From a virus, in IMG/VR virus record IMGVR_UViG_3300027906_000045, positions 1 to 42,531 of that record: 42,531 nucleotides of DNA; one strand, given 5' to 3'. Positions within the stretch are counted from its first letter, which is position 1, and each line of letters begins with the position of its first letter. The translations under genes and the position numbers were made by a program. Under the pieces are notes generated by a model that was not told the DNA's origin, made no database searches, and saw nothing but the letters and a program-made list of their open reading frames with translations. Below are positions 32,701-40,254 of the stretch, piece after piece.

Positions 32701-34153
32701 CATATTCAAAGTCAGCATCAAGCATGGATACGGAGTTTGAAACTCTCATACGTTCAATAGCATCAGTACCAAAATCAAATGGTCTTGTTCTTGTTTCACC
32801 TTGATCTATAAAGATCTGTAAATCATCTGTGTCGTAGTATAAAGGTATTTTTTCTTCAATTGGTAAATTGTCTAAACCATTCTCAATTACATCTGTAATA
32901 ACAAAGAATAAGTTAGTTACTCTTGTATTAACACCTATTTCAGGTAAACTTAAAATAACATTCTGTGATACTGCACCTGCTCCAACTTGTTGTGAAGTGT
33001 ATGCAACATTTTTTAAAATGTAATTGTTAATTAAATCTCTTGCAAAGTTTTTAGCCGCAATCTCTGGAGTTCTATCACCGTCAATTTGTGGAGTTGTTTG
33101 TACCCAATACTTACTTGCATTAAGATATGTGTTTGCATTACCGCCGTACTTGATATCTTTTGTAATACCAGCTACGTTTAATCCCATATCTCTTTCACAC
33201 TTGGTAGTGTTGTATGTATAATTGTGCCACATACCTGAAGTTGCACTTGCCACGTTTGCCGCAATCCAGGCTACTGTTTCTTTTTTAACAAATTCTAAGT
33301 TTGCTTCTAAAACTGCTACTGCTTTATCTGTATAAGTTATGTTGTCTGTATTTTTATCTAGATAAACAGTTGTAATAGTTCCTGTTCTTTCTAAGAACTT
33401 TGGAAAGTCTTCTTCAACACCTTTAGTTAATTGTGAAGTATCATCTGTTTGGAATTCACAACTTCCACCTAATTTAGGATCACTAAAGTTAAAGATAACT
33501 TCGTTGTTTGTTGTATCAGTAATTAATAATAAATCGTTTGATGGAACACGAGTCTGCATCTTAACACTTGAAACTTTTGTTCTATCAAGTGCTGGAACAT
33601 TATCAAGTCCGTTTGTAATAACGTCTGTAATAATTGCAAACAAGGCAGTAACTCTTGCATCTGATCCTGATTCATAACTTGAACCATTGTTAGTATATTG
33701 TGTTGTTACTACTGGACTTTGTGCAGATGTAAAAGTTGCTTGAGGTAAAATATAGTTATTAATTAAACTAACAACAAAGTTCTTTGCCGCTACTTCAGGT
33801 TGTCTATCTCCGTCAACCTGTGGAGTTGAATTAATCCAATATTTACTTGCTAAAAATCTTGCCTGTGCGTTTCCGCCATATCTTAAATCGTATAAAATAC
33901 CACCGTCACCATTTACACCTTGTAAATTGTATCTTGTATCTCTTTCACACTTTGGTGAATTGTATGTATAGTTGTACCAGAAGCTAGTAGGGTCAGCCGC
34001 ATTGGCTAAAACCTGTGCGGCAATCCATGCCACAGTTTCGTCACAGATAAACTCAACGTTATTTTTAATTAATTCATACGCATGAGGGTTTCTGTTTTCT
34101 GAAACGGGAATTCCTGGTTGGAATATATACGTATCTATCTTTTGTTTAGCCAT
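26777..34153 (-). CDS. Giant tail/fibre structural protein, 2458 residues, repeat-rich
   Basis: There are three regions. Residues 1 to about 400 hold a duplicated domain: copies at about 27-135 and 281-385 share 'ETVAWIAA', 'YNYTYN..KCERD' and 'AAKNF...LINNYIL'. Residues about 715-1550 are tandem beta-rich repeats of about 88 residues with 'GSGYSATETCVISGANLGGA' and 'SPANDATITIDTVDGSG'. The C-terminal part (about 1640-2458) has 'FFVHRPYDGGVMLGTGGPQH', 'IRYQSGKGIMYTTGALF' and ends 'TKANIILRWGEAQA', which I recognise from large marine T4-like virion proteins, though not by a gene number. There is no signal peptide. It is probably a baseplate-attached host-recognition or adhesion fibre. AGGAAG lies 8 nt before the start; the 343-residue fibre gene lies 5 bp upstream. 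Confidence 0.85.
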   Translation of the reverse strand: MAKQKIDTYIFQPGIPVSENRNPHAYELIKNNVEFICDETVAWIAAQVLANAADPTSFWYNYTYNSPKCERDTRYNLQGVNGDGGILYDLRYGGNAQARFLASKYWINSTPQVDGDRQPEVAAKNFVVSLINNYILPQATFTSAQSPVVTTQYTNNGSSYESGSDARVTALFAIITDVITNGLDNVPALDRTKVSSVKMQTRVPSNDLLLITDTTNNEVIFNFSDPKLGGSCEFQTDDTSQLTKGVEEDFPKFLERTGTITTVYLDKNTDNITYTDKAVAVLEANLEFVKKETVAWIAANVASATSGMWHNYTYNTTKCERDMGLNVAGITKDIKYGGNANTYLNASKYWVQTTPQIDGDRTPEIAAKNFARDLINNYILKNVAYTSQQVGAGAVSQNVILSLPEIGVNTRVTNLFFVITDVIENGLDNLPIEEKIPLYYDTDDLQIFIDQGETRTRPFDFGTDAIERMRVSNSVSMLDADFEYGLQPTKWQAIAMQRGYPSIYEVPGTDKEVASVVTDASTGTGGVGQSLITVTTVGAHGIVAGTPITIKALENSIQGASRAEGSFIISTVPTANTFTFFAKSKVGTSNGQVLSTYYTQLREANFYTGAAIGSPTFSIISQGTAGTFTNPLAAPNGSDKVTWIGNTPEIGAPVQNVAGQIATAGTIGVANASRTAGTYTAISGSSDSIASELIVGTFDIVIDGTGAATSITNFKGGRNNAVGDTITVLDASLGGGGAPALTFQVATKTDGTGIGSGAQVTVVTGGGGEIATWSVAGDYASGVNQIALSDVTGVLAGQAIDRGDGTAVHVSSIVGTDVNLDGNTTSAIVGNNVQYTAVAGTNYNSTGFGALWDIDRAGGNYTVTQNNTGGDQYEVDDVIVVLGNTLGGQTTTNDCRITVNSVDSSGSITSFSSSGSAFDGNGSFSNIAGQNMNGNGLGAIFDVTYTNNAYTVSLKDPTYANNATGVTQGGVGTGAAWDVVLTNNTYNVTENAGAADAGYIVGDLIRIPGTNFGGSSPAEDLDISITGVDGSGGITSFNASGTGAAAQGTFSEPAYTYSGVGSNATFNVQFTGTTYTASVVAPGSGYSATETCVISGANLGGASPANDATITIDTVDGSGVITAISVTGTAVNSATYTNVTSGQNIVGAAASFNITVNYNNSYTVTQGNEVGTNYGSGNTIIVSGANLGGTSPANDLTINVTGANASGGITSFSSSGTAADATAGYAAGDRLQILGTNLGGSSPTHDAIVKVDAVSGTGRINTISITGTAPDATETYATPAYTSNTVGGANFAMNVTRLDTAYSAIVTVGGTGYLVGEEFVVLGSALGGVDVTNNCTVTVATVDAGTGEVLTVTVAGTALDTKTVEDLSQFDGEATNLTGSTATFDITITGGTYSYAVNTPGTGYYTDQNIKIQGNQVGGVTPTNDITINITAVGAGGDISTISGSGTGPSGTGSYTGIPGQNLQNSGMNATFNITRNLGAYSTAIVNNDGLNYQVGNKIKIAGTSLGGQTPTNDCVVTISEVATDGGIIACSSSGTAVAGTVVKSYSTVTMSESLTSGIPQNTTIQFAALATVEVSFTTAHGLIPGDAFIVTVSTDDGTNNHTLLEGPFFAQQVPTTTSLRYQCRAAGAISDVGDINAVLYPRPDSFFVHRPYDGGVMLGTGGPQHGAQAIRQSKKYIRYQSGKGIMYTTGALFAPSYDLLTVQADAVAQGSFINITTDDVDHGLQVGGQIKLIGIETPGYNGPYTVSAITSERTFKVIAQTGLGATVPVLSAKAQVSLLNWHGATVRSGAFDDQNGIFMEYDGSNFNAVQRTATLQLSGTISLAVDSNAVTGTGTRFRDQIKAGDRIVIKGMTHVVSQVVDQTNMNVTPDFRGVTPASGAKLCLVSDKKSKQADFNKDKLDGSGSSGYIMDISKMQMIGIQYSWYGAGFIDWMLRGDDGNFIFYHRMRNSNVNTEAFMRTGNMPVRYEVSNEGPNDKLAADMTDAQNTIPLEDASFFPDNGGTVIIDNEMIQYTGITGDTLTGCTRAAPLTNFAAGATRTYTAGVAATHTARTGVILISNTITPIISHWGSAFQTDGGFDSDRGYIFSYTSTANTISSTRNTVFMLRLAPSVSNAIVGDLGERELLNRAQLLLEGVEITSDGSDGSGNPIVGGIVVEGILNPQNYPLDPGDVGWAALTGSAAGGQPSFAQIAPGGSVVWSTGATQVTRNGTIVAEMTNDVVAQYNRNNTQWHWITNASWNLVSSEVTTGQTVTATGNPNTGLSDFPAGTTITDIYENYNPKLFRFSNRNTSTISASETITVSVNPGASLTGTNYLYFTKTSWEATGAISGTEVNDSKFPGGTYVSGVQGPLSYGGTDYYRITFTQTSNTTINAGDTVGFLFGQPPYAQPGETVFSFIATPGEQSSLDLSTLKELTNTTLGGRGTFPNGPDVLAINVYKAEGADTKANIILRWGEAQA
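29560..31540 (-). repeat. Tandem domain repeats in the giant tail gene, period about 265 bp
   Basis: The codons for 'LGG..P.ND' recur near 29630, 29900, 30170, 30435, 30585, 30850, 31112 and 31487, with a degenerate copy near 31950. Most steps are 262-270 bp; one unit is only about 150 bp (its first half is missing) and one step is about 375 bp. Each unit has the pattern Y.V, GxGYxxGDxIxIxG, LGGxxPxND, IxVxxVDxxGxI, SGT. This suggests duplication and deletion by recombination between units. Confidence 0.85.
33010..34075 (-). repeat. Two-copy N-terminal domain in the giant tail gene
   Basis: Copy one (about 33760-34075) and copy two (about 33010-33320) encode parallel blocks: 'VEFICDETVAWIAAQV' versus 'LEFVKKETVAWIAANV', 'TPQVDGDRQPEVAAKNF' versus 'TPQIDGDRTPEIAAKNF', and 'ALFAIITDVITNGLDNVP' versus 'NLFFVITDVIENGLDNLP' after each. 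The spacing, about 750 bp, points to an old in-frame duplication. Confidence 0.8.
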
Positions 34154-34158
34154 CTATT

Positions 34159-35190
34159 TTAACTTCCTAATGCTATTGCCAATGCCGTCGCTCTTGAGTC
34201 CACGTACTTCTTATTAGCTATTGCCGTACTTTGTGTAGGCTCGCCTTGTACATTACCCGTCGTAAACGTAGCTTTATTTGGTTTAGTATTACCTATTACT
34301 GTATTATTTAGCGTCCCTGCACTCGCAACTAAATTTGTTGAAGTAACCGTTCCCGGTGTCGTAGCACCTATATTCATGTTATCTAATGTTCCACCAGCCG
34401 CTGGATTTATCAATACTGTACCACCTGATCCTGTTGGAGCAATTCTAATGTCTGAGTTTTCACCAGTTAAAGTAACGTTATCTGAAGCCGTTAATCTTAA
34501 TGCATTAACGTCCATATTGTTAATAGTTCCACCATTTGTTGGATTTATTACTACTGTACCTGAACTTCCTGTAGGCGATAATGTAATTACAGCATTTTCA
34601 CCTTGTGCAGTTATATTACCTGTTGTAAGTATGCTTGAGAAACTACCAACACCAGTAATAGTTGGATCTTCAATAGTAAACATTCCTACTGGATTAGCAT
34701 CAGCATCTCCATAATATAAAGCCGCCGGAGCATTTGTTGGTACTGTGAAAGTTGTTTTACCTGTAAATTGTCCTTGTGCTTCTGATTCTGTTTTCTTATC
34801 TGTACCACCAGCATTTAACCAAGATAGTCCTGTGTCATATAATGTATAACCACCACTATCATCTATACTAAAAACGTTGAAACTATTATTACCAAGTGTT
34901 TGTCCTGCTTGGTTAACTGTTCTTAAAGTTAAATTGAATACGTATGCACTACCTCTTGTTAAAGTAACGCCTGGATTTGTTTTTAATGTAATACCGTCTG
35001 ATTCAAACTGTCCATCAAATGTAAAGTTACCACCTGCATCTCTAACAACATAGTCACCTGATACATCAGTTTCTTCTGCTGTGTATGTATATGTTACACT
35101 ACGTAAGGTAACGTTACCTTGTTCATCGACTGTGAATCCTGGTGATTTAAATCCGTGTTGTGCCTCAAATGCTGATTTTACGACTGCCAT
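34159..35190 (-). CDS. Tail-fibre-like structural protein
   Basis: A 343-residue protein with the N-terminus 'MAVVKSAFEAQHGFKSPGFT', an attachment-like start that I associate with marine T4-like fibre proteins. It is beta-rich throughout. Two related blocks, 'LSPTGSSGTVVINPTNGGTI' and 'IAPTGSGGTVLINPAAGGTL', each followed by N(N/D)M(D/N), are a short tandem repeat about residues 205-275. The C-terminal 'TAIANKKYVDSRATALAIAL' is like the trimerising end of phage fibres. A GATAAATA box and AGGAGC precede the start. It probably joins the proximal end of a fibre to the baseplate. Confidence 0.78.
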   Translation of the reverse strand: MAVVKSAFEAQHGFKSPGFTVDEQGNVTLRSVTYTYTAEETDVSGDYVVRDAGGNFTFDGQFESDGITLKTNPGVTLTRGSAYVFNLTLRTVNQAGQTLGNNSFNVFSIDDSGGYTLYDTGLSWLNAGGTDKKTESEAQGQFTGKTTFTVPTNAPAALYYGDADANPVGMFTIEDPTITGVGSFSSILTTGNITAQGENAVITLSPTGSSGTVVINPTNGGTINNMDVNALRLTASDNVTLTGENSDIRIAPTGSGGTVLINPAAGGTLDNMNIGATTPGTVTSTNLVASAGTLNNTVIGNTKPNKATFTTGNVQGEPTQSTAIANKKYVDSRATALAIALGS

Positions 35191-35205
35191 ATTATGCTCC
35201 TATTG

Positions 35206-35213
35206 TATTTATC
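35206..35213 (-). promoter_or_regulatory. Late promoter GATAAATA before the fibre gene
   Basis: GATAAATA is 15 nt before the ATG at 35190, with AGGAGC between. It should drive the fibre-like gene and the giant tail gene 5 bp beyond it. Confidence 0.6.
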
Positions 35214-35218
35214 TGCAT

Positions 35219-36910
35219 TTAACTTACCACGATTAAGCCGTGCATACCAGCATGAAATTCGCAGTTGTAATGGTATGTACCTGCTGTACTTGGGGTCCAA
35301 GTAATACTTCCTGAAACATTACCTTGGCCTACTGCCGCTGGTGTTGTAACTTGGTTACCTGTACCTGTTGAGTTTGTTGTTTTAATATATAATGGATGAC
35401 CTACTGCGTTCATTGATAATGTTAAATTATCATTTACATTTAAATTAATCTGTGGATTATTTCCGCCGCCTATTGCACCATTTCTATCTGTACCTGACAT
35501 TGTGTATCCACTTGATCCACTATTTGTAACTGTAATATTATAATTGTTACCTGGAGTAATTGAAGTATCATTAATTGTAACACCTACTGTACTTTCTCCA
35601 TTGTCTAGTGCTAGTTGGAATGTTTCAACACCTTCAGTTGATGCATCTGCTGTAACATTGAATACTCTTGATTCTTGTGAACCAACAATAAAGTCTCCAG
35701 TTAGAGCAGTTCCACCTATGTCTGCACTTGTAATTCCTGTAATTGTATAAGGTAAACTTGTACCATTAGCAACGTTTGTCGTTGTAAGTGTAATAGTAAA
35801 ACTATCACCTTCATTAACTGTTGCCGCCGAACGTCCTAAACTGTAACTAGGTACTGCTGGACTTACAGAAGTATCTGCAATTTGTACCTGTGCAGTTGCT
35901 TCACCATTGTTAAGTGCAATATTAAAACTTTCTACACCTTCTGTTGTAACATCTTCTGCAAGTGTAAAGTCAAAATAATCAGTTGTACCTACAATGAAAC
36001 TTCCTGTTAAACTTCCTTGTGTAAGGTCAGCCCCAGTAACACCTGTAACTGTATAATCTAATGTTTCACCTGGATCAACGTTTCCTGTTGTTAGTGTAAT
36101 TCTAAATGTATCACCTTCATTAACATTTGATAAGTTTGAAGTTAATGTGTATGATAAAGCAGGAGTTTGTGAAGTATCATTTAGTATAACACTTGCAGTA
36201 GTATCTTTACCGTCAAGAGTCATTGTAAATGTTTCTGCACCTTCTGTTGATAAGTCTGCTGTAACTGGATATGTAAATGTATCAGTAGTTCCAGTAATAA
36301 AGTTTCCTGTTAAATTTGCACCACCAATATCTGCTTGTTGTACTCCAGTAATTGTAAATGGAATAGTTGTACCTGCGTTTACATTTGTTGTAATAAGTGT
36401 AATACTAAAGCTCTGTCCTTCGTTTGCTTGTGAAGTACTTCTGCTTAATGTATAAGTTGGTGCATACGCACTTGAACTTGATCCTGCAATAACAGGTCCT
36501 GGCTCGTTTAGTGTTGCATAATAGTTTGCACTATGTATAATTTTTGCACCAGATATACTTGTTGAATCTTCTTGTACTCTAGGATATGCCATAAGTTTAA
36601 AGTAAGCATCTGTTACTTCAACTTCTAGCTGTAATAAGTCATTACCTAAGTTACTTCTACCGTATATTACTATGTTTGCTGTGCTTGTACTAGCTGTACA
36701 TAAGCATTTAATAATCTCTTTACGTGCGGAGTTAACATCACAAGCAATAGTGTATTCTACGCCGAAATAAGAACCAACATACCAACGGTCTAATTCAGTA
36801 CCGTTTTCAACAAGAGTTGCTGATGGACCTGCATATGACAGGTTTGCTCCACCTCTAAATTCAACTGTGTTGTTTTGTCCTTTACGTAAAAACTTGCTGA
36901 TATCAAACAT
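35219..36910 (-). CDS. Tail protein: three Calx-beta-like repeats plus C-terminal cupredoxin
   Basis: A 563-residue protein. Residues 1-150 are an attachment domain ('MFDISKFLRKGQNNTVEFRG'). About residues 150-450 hold three repeats of about 100 residues, each with 'NEGdsFtITLtTtNV', 'PYTITGITSADIGG' and 'STEGVETFQLALDNGES', like Calx-beta or invasin-type Ig-like modules. The last 100 residues look like a cupredoxin: His505 in 'VGHPLYIK', then Cys550, His553 and Met556 in 'YHYNCEFHAGMHGLIVV', the Cxx(H)xxM spacing of amicyanin. All four type-1 copper ligands are present. There is no signal peptide, so it is virion, not periplasmic. A GGTAAATA box and GAGG precede it. Confidence 0.85.
   Translation of the reverse strand: MFDISKFLRKGQNNTVEFRGGANLSYAGPSATLVENGTELDRWYVGSYFGVEYTIACDVNSARKEIIKCLCTASTSTANIVIYGRSNLGNDLLQLEVEVTDAYFKLMAYPRVQEDSTSISGAKIIHSANYYATLNEPGPVIAGSSSSAYAPTYTLSRSTSQANEGQSFSITLITTNVNAGTTIPFTITGVQQADIGGANLTGNFITGTTDTFTYPVTADLSTEGAETFTMTLDGKDTTASVILNDTSQTPALSYTLTSNLSNVNEGDTFRITLTTGNVDPGETLDYTVTGVTGADLTQGSLTGSFIVGTTDYFDFTLAEDVTTEGVESFNIALNNGEATAQVQIADTSVSPAVPSYSLGRSAATVNEGDSFTITLTTTNVANGTSLPYTITGITSADIGGTALTGDFIVGSQESRVFNVTADASTEGVETFQLALDNGESTVGVTINDTSITPGNNYNITVTNSGSSGYTMSGTDRNGAIGGGNNPQINLNVNDNLTLSMNAVGHPLYIKTTNSTGTGNQVTTPAAVGQGNVSGSITWTPSTAGTYHYNCEFHAGMHGLIVVS
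35540..36460 (-). repeat. Three tandem Calx-beta-like repeats
   Basis: The 'NEG.(S/T)F.ITL.T.NV' codons lie near 36420, 36115 and 35815, a period of about 300 bp, with matching 'T(E)G.E.F...L(D/N)(N/G)' blocks in each unit. The units differ by many substitutions, so the array is not recent. Confidence 0.8.
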
Positions 36911-36928
36911 TAACTATCCTCTTTAGTA

Positions 36929-36936
36929 TATTTACC
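36929..36936 (-). promoter_or_regulatory. Late-promoter-like box GGTAAATA before the cupredoxin tail gene
   Basis: GGTAAATA is 18 nt before the ATG at 36910, with AGAGGAT between. A second TTAAATA lies just upstream. Confidence 0.45.
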
Positions 36937-36980
36937 TATTTAAGCGAGGCTTCAGTCCAAAACCGTTTTACCGCTTTTAA

Positions 36981-37021
36981 CCGCTTCGCGGCATTAAATT
37001 TGCTTTTTTACCGCTCCGCGG
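36981..37021. repeat. Paired short GC hairpins CCGC-3-GCGG
   Basis: CCGCTTCGCGG (36981-36991) and CCGCTCCGCGG (37011-37021) are near-identical 4-bp stem hairpins 30 bp apart, amid repeated 'TTTTACCGCTT' words, in an AT-rich setting. The second lies within the last codons of the methyltransferase gene. No clear T-tract follows on the minus strand. Confidence 0.5.
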
Positions 37022-37643
37022 ATTCTCTCGCTATCCCCAAATACCACATATCTAACGGATACTGTTTTGAAGGAAAATGATGAGTAATCTTGAGATTATT
37101 TTCAGCAATCATGTCTTTAAATGTGTCAGGATTTGACCCCCATACATTTTCAGCAAGTATTATTACTCCGTCATTTGACAAGTAATCTCCGACGTTATTA
37201 AAGAAATCTTTGTGTATAGACCAGTCTAAATCTTTATATTTCCTTGGATCGTCATAGTGTGCAACATACGGGTCACCATTAAAATGTGGAGGATTAGCAA
37301 CAATTAGGTCAAAAGATTGTTTAGGAATTAACTTAAAATTGTCACTTAAGAAGAATTGTGCTTTTTCATCAAGTTCATTTTTTAGTATAGTATGTAATAC
37401 AGGTTTCTGGTTAGGTTCCCAGATATCAGATAAAGTTATCTTTTCTGTTTTACCTGTAGTTAGCAACCCAAACCCCCAAAAGCCTGGTCCACTACACCAT
37501 TCTAACGAGTTGTAAAAAACTTTGTCACTAGTGATAAAAGAAGTTGCGTCTAAGAAATCATCAATCATGGTATTACCACAACCGTCTATTTCATCAGTCC
37601 AGTATATCTTTGTGTCGAAATATTGTGTAAATTTATCCGTCAT
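37008..37643 (-). CDS. MTS-type SAM methyltransferase (NPPH motif)
   Basis: A 211-residue class I methyltransferase. The SAM loop 'LEWCSGPGFWGFGLL' is at 47-61 and the catalytic 'FDLIVANPPHF' at 111-121, the NPP(Y/H/F) motif of enzymes that methylate exocyclic or amide nitrogens (PrmC, RsmC and DNA adenine types). Its target may be RNA, DNA, protein or a sugar amine. It overlaps the carbamoyltransferase by 11 bp and ends the operon of glycan genes, so it may modify the same glycan; a role in protecting phage DNA is an alternative. The last codons sit in a GC hairpin, so the C-terminus 'RESAER' may be a recent extension. Confidence 0.82.
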   Translation of the reverse strand: MTDKFTQYFDTKIYWTDEIDGCGNTMIDDFLDATSFITSDKVFYNSLEWCSGPGFWGFGLLTTGKTEKITLSDIWEPNQKPVLHTILKNELDEKAQFFLSDNFKLIPKQSFDLIVANPPHFNGDPYVAHYDDPRKYKDLDWSIHKDFFNNVGDYLSNDGVIILAENVWGSNPDTFKDMIAENNLKITHHFPSKQYPLDMWYLGIARESAER

Positions 37644-39438
37644 TTTTAAGCGTCACAAGTTTGTTATATTCAGGTAACCATAAGTACTCAATGTCGCTGT
37701 GCTTTAATGTACGTACAGCATCATCTAATGTTTCTACTAATGGTTCTCCACCTAAATTAAAACTTGTATTAAAGATAATAGACAATCCAGTCTTTTCTTT
37801 CCACGCTTTAATCAAATTATAGTAATGAGGATTTTGTTTTTCACTAACTGTTTGTATTCTACAAGTTCCGTCAACGTGTATAATGCTTGGAATTCTTTCT
37901 GCAATACCTTCTTGACAGTTTACAGCATACATCATAGTTGGTGAACTTTTCATACCACGTAAGTCAAACCATTCATGTACATCTTCTTCAAGTATACTAC
38001 CTGCAAAAGGTCTAAAGTATTCTCTACGTTTAACTAGATTAACGTGATCTTTACCATTAGGATCACTTGGGTCATACATAATAGTTCTATTACCTAAAGC
38101 ACGTGGACCATTTTCTGAACGTCCTTGAAAAATAGTACAAATTTTTCTATCAGCTAATATGTCAACTACTTTGCTTTTATCTGAATCTTCAATAGTTGCA
38201 CCATATTTTTCTACAATAGCATTTATTTGTTCATCTGAATAACAATAAGCAGGACCTTCGTATAGTGTATCCTGTTGCTCTTGAACATTATTATCTTTTG
38301 TAAGTCTTCTATGCATTAACATTGCCGCACCCATGGCCGTACCTGCGTCATTACTTACTGGTTCAACATATATTTCAATATTTTGGTCTTTTAGTTGTTC
38401 TAAATATTCGTAGTTTGCTACACAATTTAATCCGTAACCACCACTAATAACAACTTTATTTTTACCTGACATTTCTACTGCACGTTTAATTAATTTAACA
38501 ACTTGATTTTGTGTTTCTGTTTGTACAGCATAAGCTAAATTTCTTCTGTTTTCTAATTTGCTTACATCTTCGTTATCATGATCTATAAGTTCTTGGAAGA
38601 AGTTATAGTTTACGTGAGCACCGTTTGGATATGTAGGTATAATCATTTGTCTATCTGATATAGGCCACATAGTATCATTTCTAAATAATTTAATATTAGC
38701 ACGTCTACCATATGGAAATAATCCCATTGTTTTACCTGCTTCAATAAAACTAAAGCCACAGTATTCTGTTACTGCCTCATAAGTTTTTACTATACCTGCA
38801 TTTTCAGTAAGTAAAACATCGTGTGTCCATTCTTTAGGTTCATCATATAACTCACTTGACATATCTTTTAAGTATTGCGTAACCATAGGACCATTAGTAC
38901 CTAAGTGTTTGTAAAGTGTTTTAAAATTATCTGGATATGCACAATCATATATTGTTTCTGTTTCCCAAACAGTTTGTGGTTCACCTGTATTAGTAGCTAA
39001 ATCTATAAACGTACCTGCACCATCAACAATAACTGCTACTGCATCACTAAATCCTGATCTATAAAAAGCTGTCGCGGCGTGTAATTTATGATGTATATGA
39101 CTCATGTCAATTACTTGTGGGTGATTTTCTTCTGGGTTATAAGGCTTTCTACTTATTAATCCTAACTTACGTGCTAGTCCAGTATAAACATCATCGCCAC
39201 TAAAGTCAACTCTACCTGCTGTTCTTTGTAAATTTTGTGTATGTGCAACTACTAAAAAGTCTAGCTTATCAGTATATTCTAAAATTTTTAACATAGAAGC
39301 ATAAGGACCACCATCGTATTTTTGACGTGTAAGTCTTTCTTCTTCTATTGCAAAAACTATTTCGCCGTCTTTCAATAAACATACACCTGCGTTATGTCCT
39401 CGAGCTATTCCGGCAATCCATACTGGTTCTTTTTTCAT
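37633..39438 (-). CDS. Carbamoyltransferase, NodU/CmcH family
   Basis: A 601-residue protein with the full family pattern: 'GIARGHNAGVCLLKDGEIVF' (His15), 'EEERLTRQKYDGG', the 'HIHHKLHAATAFYRSGF' metal-binding histidines, 'VIVDGAGTFID', 'VISGGYGLNCVANYEYL', 'GRSENGPRALGNRTI' and the C-terminal YrdC-like-side motif 'IIFNTSFNLGGEPLV'. These enzymes use carbamoyl phosphate and ATP to carbamoylate a hydroxyl group on a sugar or antibiotic. Similar genes occur in cyanophages. Here it is between an SGNH-like hydrolase and a methyltransferase, so a sugar acceptor on LPS, capsule or virion glycan is likely. Confidence 0.93.
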   Translation of the reverse strand: MKKEPVWIAGIARGHNAGVCLLKDGEIVFAIEEERLTRQKYDGGPYASMLKILEYTDKLDFLVVAHTQNLQRTAGRVDFSGDDVYTGLARKLGLISRKPYNPEENHPQVIDMSHIHHKLHAATAFYRSGFSDAVAVIVDGAGTFIDLATNTGEPQTVWETETIYDCAYPDNFKTLYKHLGTNGPMVTQYLKDMSSELYDEPKEWTHDVLLTENAGIVKTYEAVTEYCGFSFIEAGKTMGLFPYGRRANIKLFRNDTMWPISDRQMIIPTYPNGAHVNYNFFQELIDHDNEDVSKLENRRNLAYAVQTETQNQVVKLIKRAVEMSGKNKVVISGGYGLNCVANYEYLEQLKDQNIEIYVEPVSNDAGTAMGAAMLMHRRLTKDNNVQEQQDTLYEGPAYCYSDEQINAIVEKYGATIEDSDKSKVVDILADRKICTIFQGRSENGPRALGNRTIMYDPSDPNGKDHVNLVKRREYFRPFAGSILEEDVHEWFDLRGMKSSPTMMYAVNCQEGIAERIPSIIHVDGTCRIQTVSEKQNPHYYNLIKAWKEKTGLSIIFNTSFNLGGEPLVETLDDAVRTLKHSDIEYLWLPEYNKLVTLKNDG

Positions 39439-40254
39439 TTAAAATCCTCTATAAGTTCTATTCCAATTTACTGTTTTAGAAATATTTGCAATAGTCTCTT
39501 TATAATCATCAGTTTTTGCTTTAACAGTTGTATCTATCAATTTTTTTTGTTCTTCTGTTACGTTCTGGTTATGATTGTGTACCCAATCTAAATGTTGATA
39601 AGGACTAGGATGTAATTCTACCCATCTTCCTTCATCACCATTGAACCACCACGTTAAGTCTGGTCTATTCCAAGCATGAAGTCCTATTGGACATAACCAA
39701 TGATCACCTTTTAGTACATCTTTATATTCTTCTAAATTATATTCTTTTATAGCATCTGCAAGTTCAGGTGTGTTTCTTAAGTTTTCTCCATGACCTTTTT
39801 GATGTGGAATATCTGTTCCTAATGTATTAAGATCACTTATACTTGTAAAATAAAATTCACAACCTGTAGATTCTAATAAGCCTTTTGTTAATTCTATTGC
39901 GTGTAATGTATGTAAGAAAAATGCTTTCTCATCATAAAAAGTATCAATCCATTCTTTATCATATAGTTCTTCATTTTGATAACTGAATATACTACCTTTT
40001 GTTTGCCAAGGTTCTTTATGTTTAAAGTTCAACCAATCATGTCTTAAATGACTAGTCCATTGTATTATAACTTGATCTTTGTTATTGAATTTATTTTTTA
40101 TATTGCATTCTGCAACACGTTCAGCAATAGCACGATTGCCTAAACCAGCATGACCCCAGTTTTCGTAATAGTTAGCTTCAAGGCTTAAGATGTCTGCCCA
40201 CGTTGGCCAGTTCCATGAAGTATATGAACAACCAAATGTAAACAGTCTATCCAT
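39439..40254 (-). CDS. SGNH/GDSL-like hydrolase or acyltransferase
   Basis: A 271-residue protein with block I 'LFTFGCSYTSW' (Ser10 in place of the GDS serine), block II-like 'WGHAGLGNRAIAE' (Gly and Asn40) and a C-terminal 'LHPSPYQHLDWV' resembling the catalytic Asp/His block. This looks like the GCSYT-type SGNH-like proteins that occur in marine phages, although I cannot confirm the family. It may remove or transfer acyl groups on a glycan. No signal peptide is seen, so action in the cytoplasm. It abuts the carbamoyltransferase and overlaps the GT9-like gene by one base (TAATG at 40254). Confidence 0.72.
   Translation of the reverse strand: MDRLFTFGCSYTSWNWPTWADILSLEANYYENWGHAGLGNRAIAERVAECNIKNKFNNKDQVIIQWTSHLRHDWLNFKHKEPWQTKGSIFSYQNEELYDKEWIDTFYDEKAFFLHTLHAIELTKGLLESTGCEFYFTSISDLNTLGTDIPHQKGHGENLRNTPELADAIKEYNLEEYKDVLKGDHWLCPIGLHAWNRPDLTWWFNGDEGRWVELHPSPYQHLDWVHNHNQNVTEEQKKLIDTTVKAKTDDYKETIANISKTVNWNRTYRGF

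Noticed and set aside
26777-34153. CRISPR array
   Set aside because: The repeats are protein-coding modules of about 265 bp with diverged sequence, not short identical repeats with spacers.
37008-37643. DNA adenine methyltransferase (Dam-like)
   Set aside because: The motif is NPPH, not DPPY, and the SAM loop order is that of MTS-type enzymes; the target is left open.
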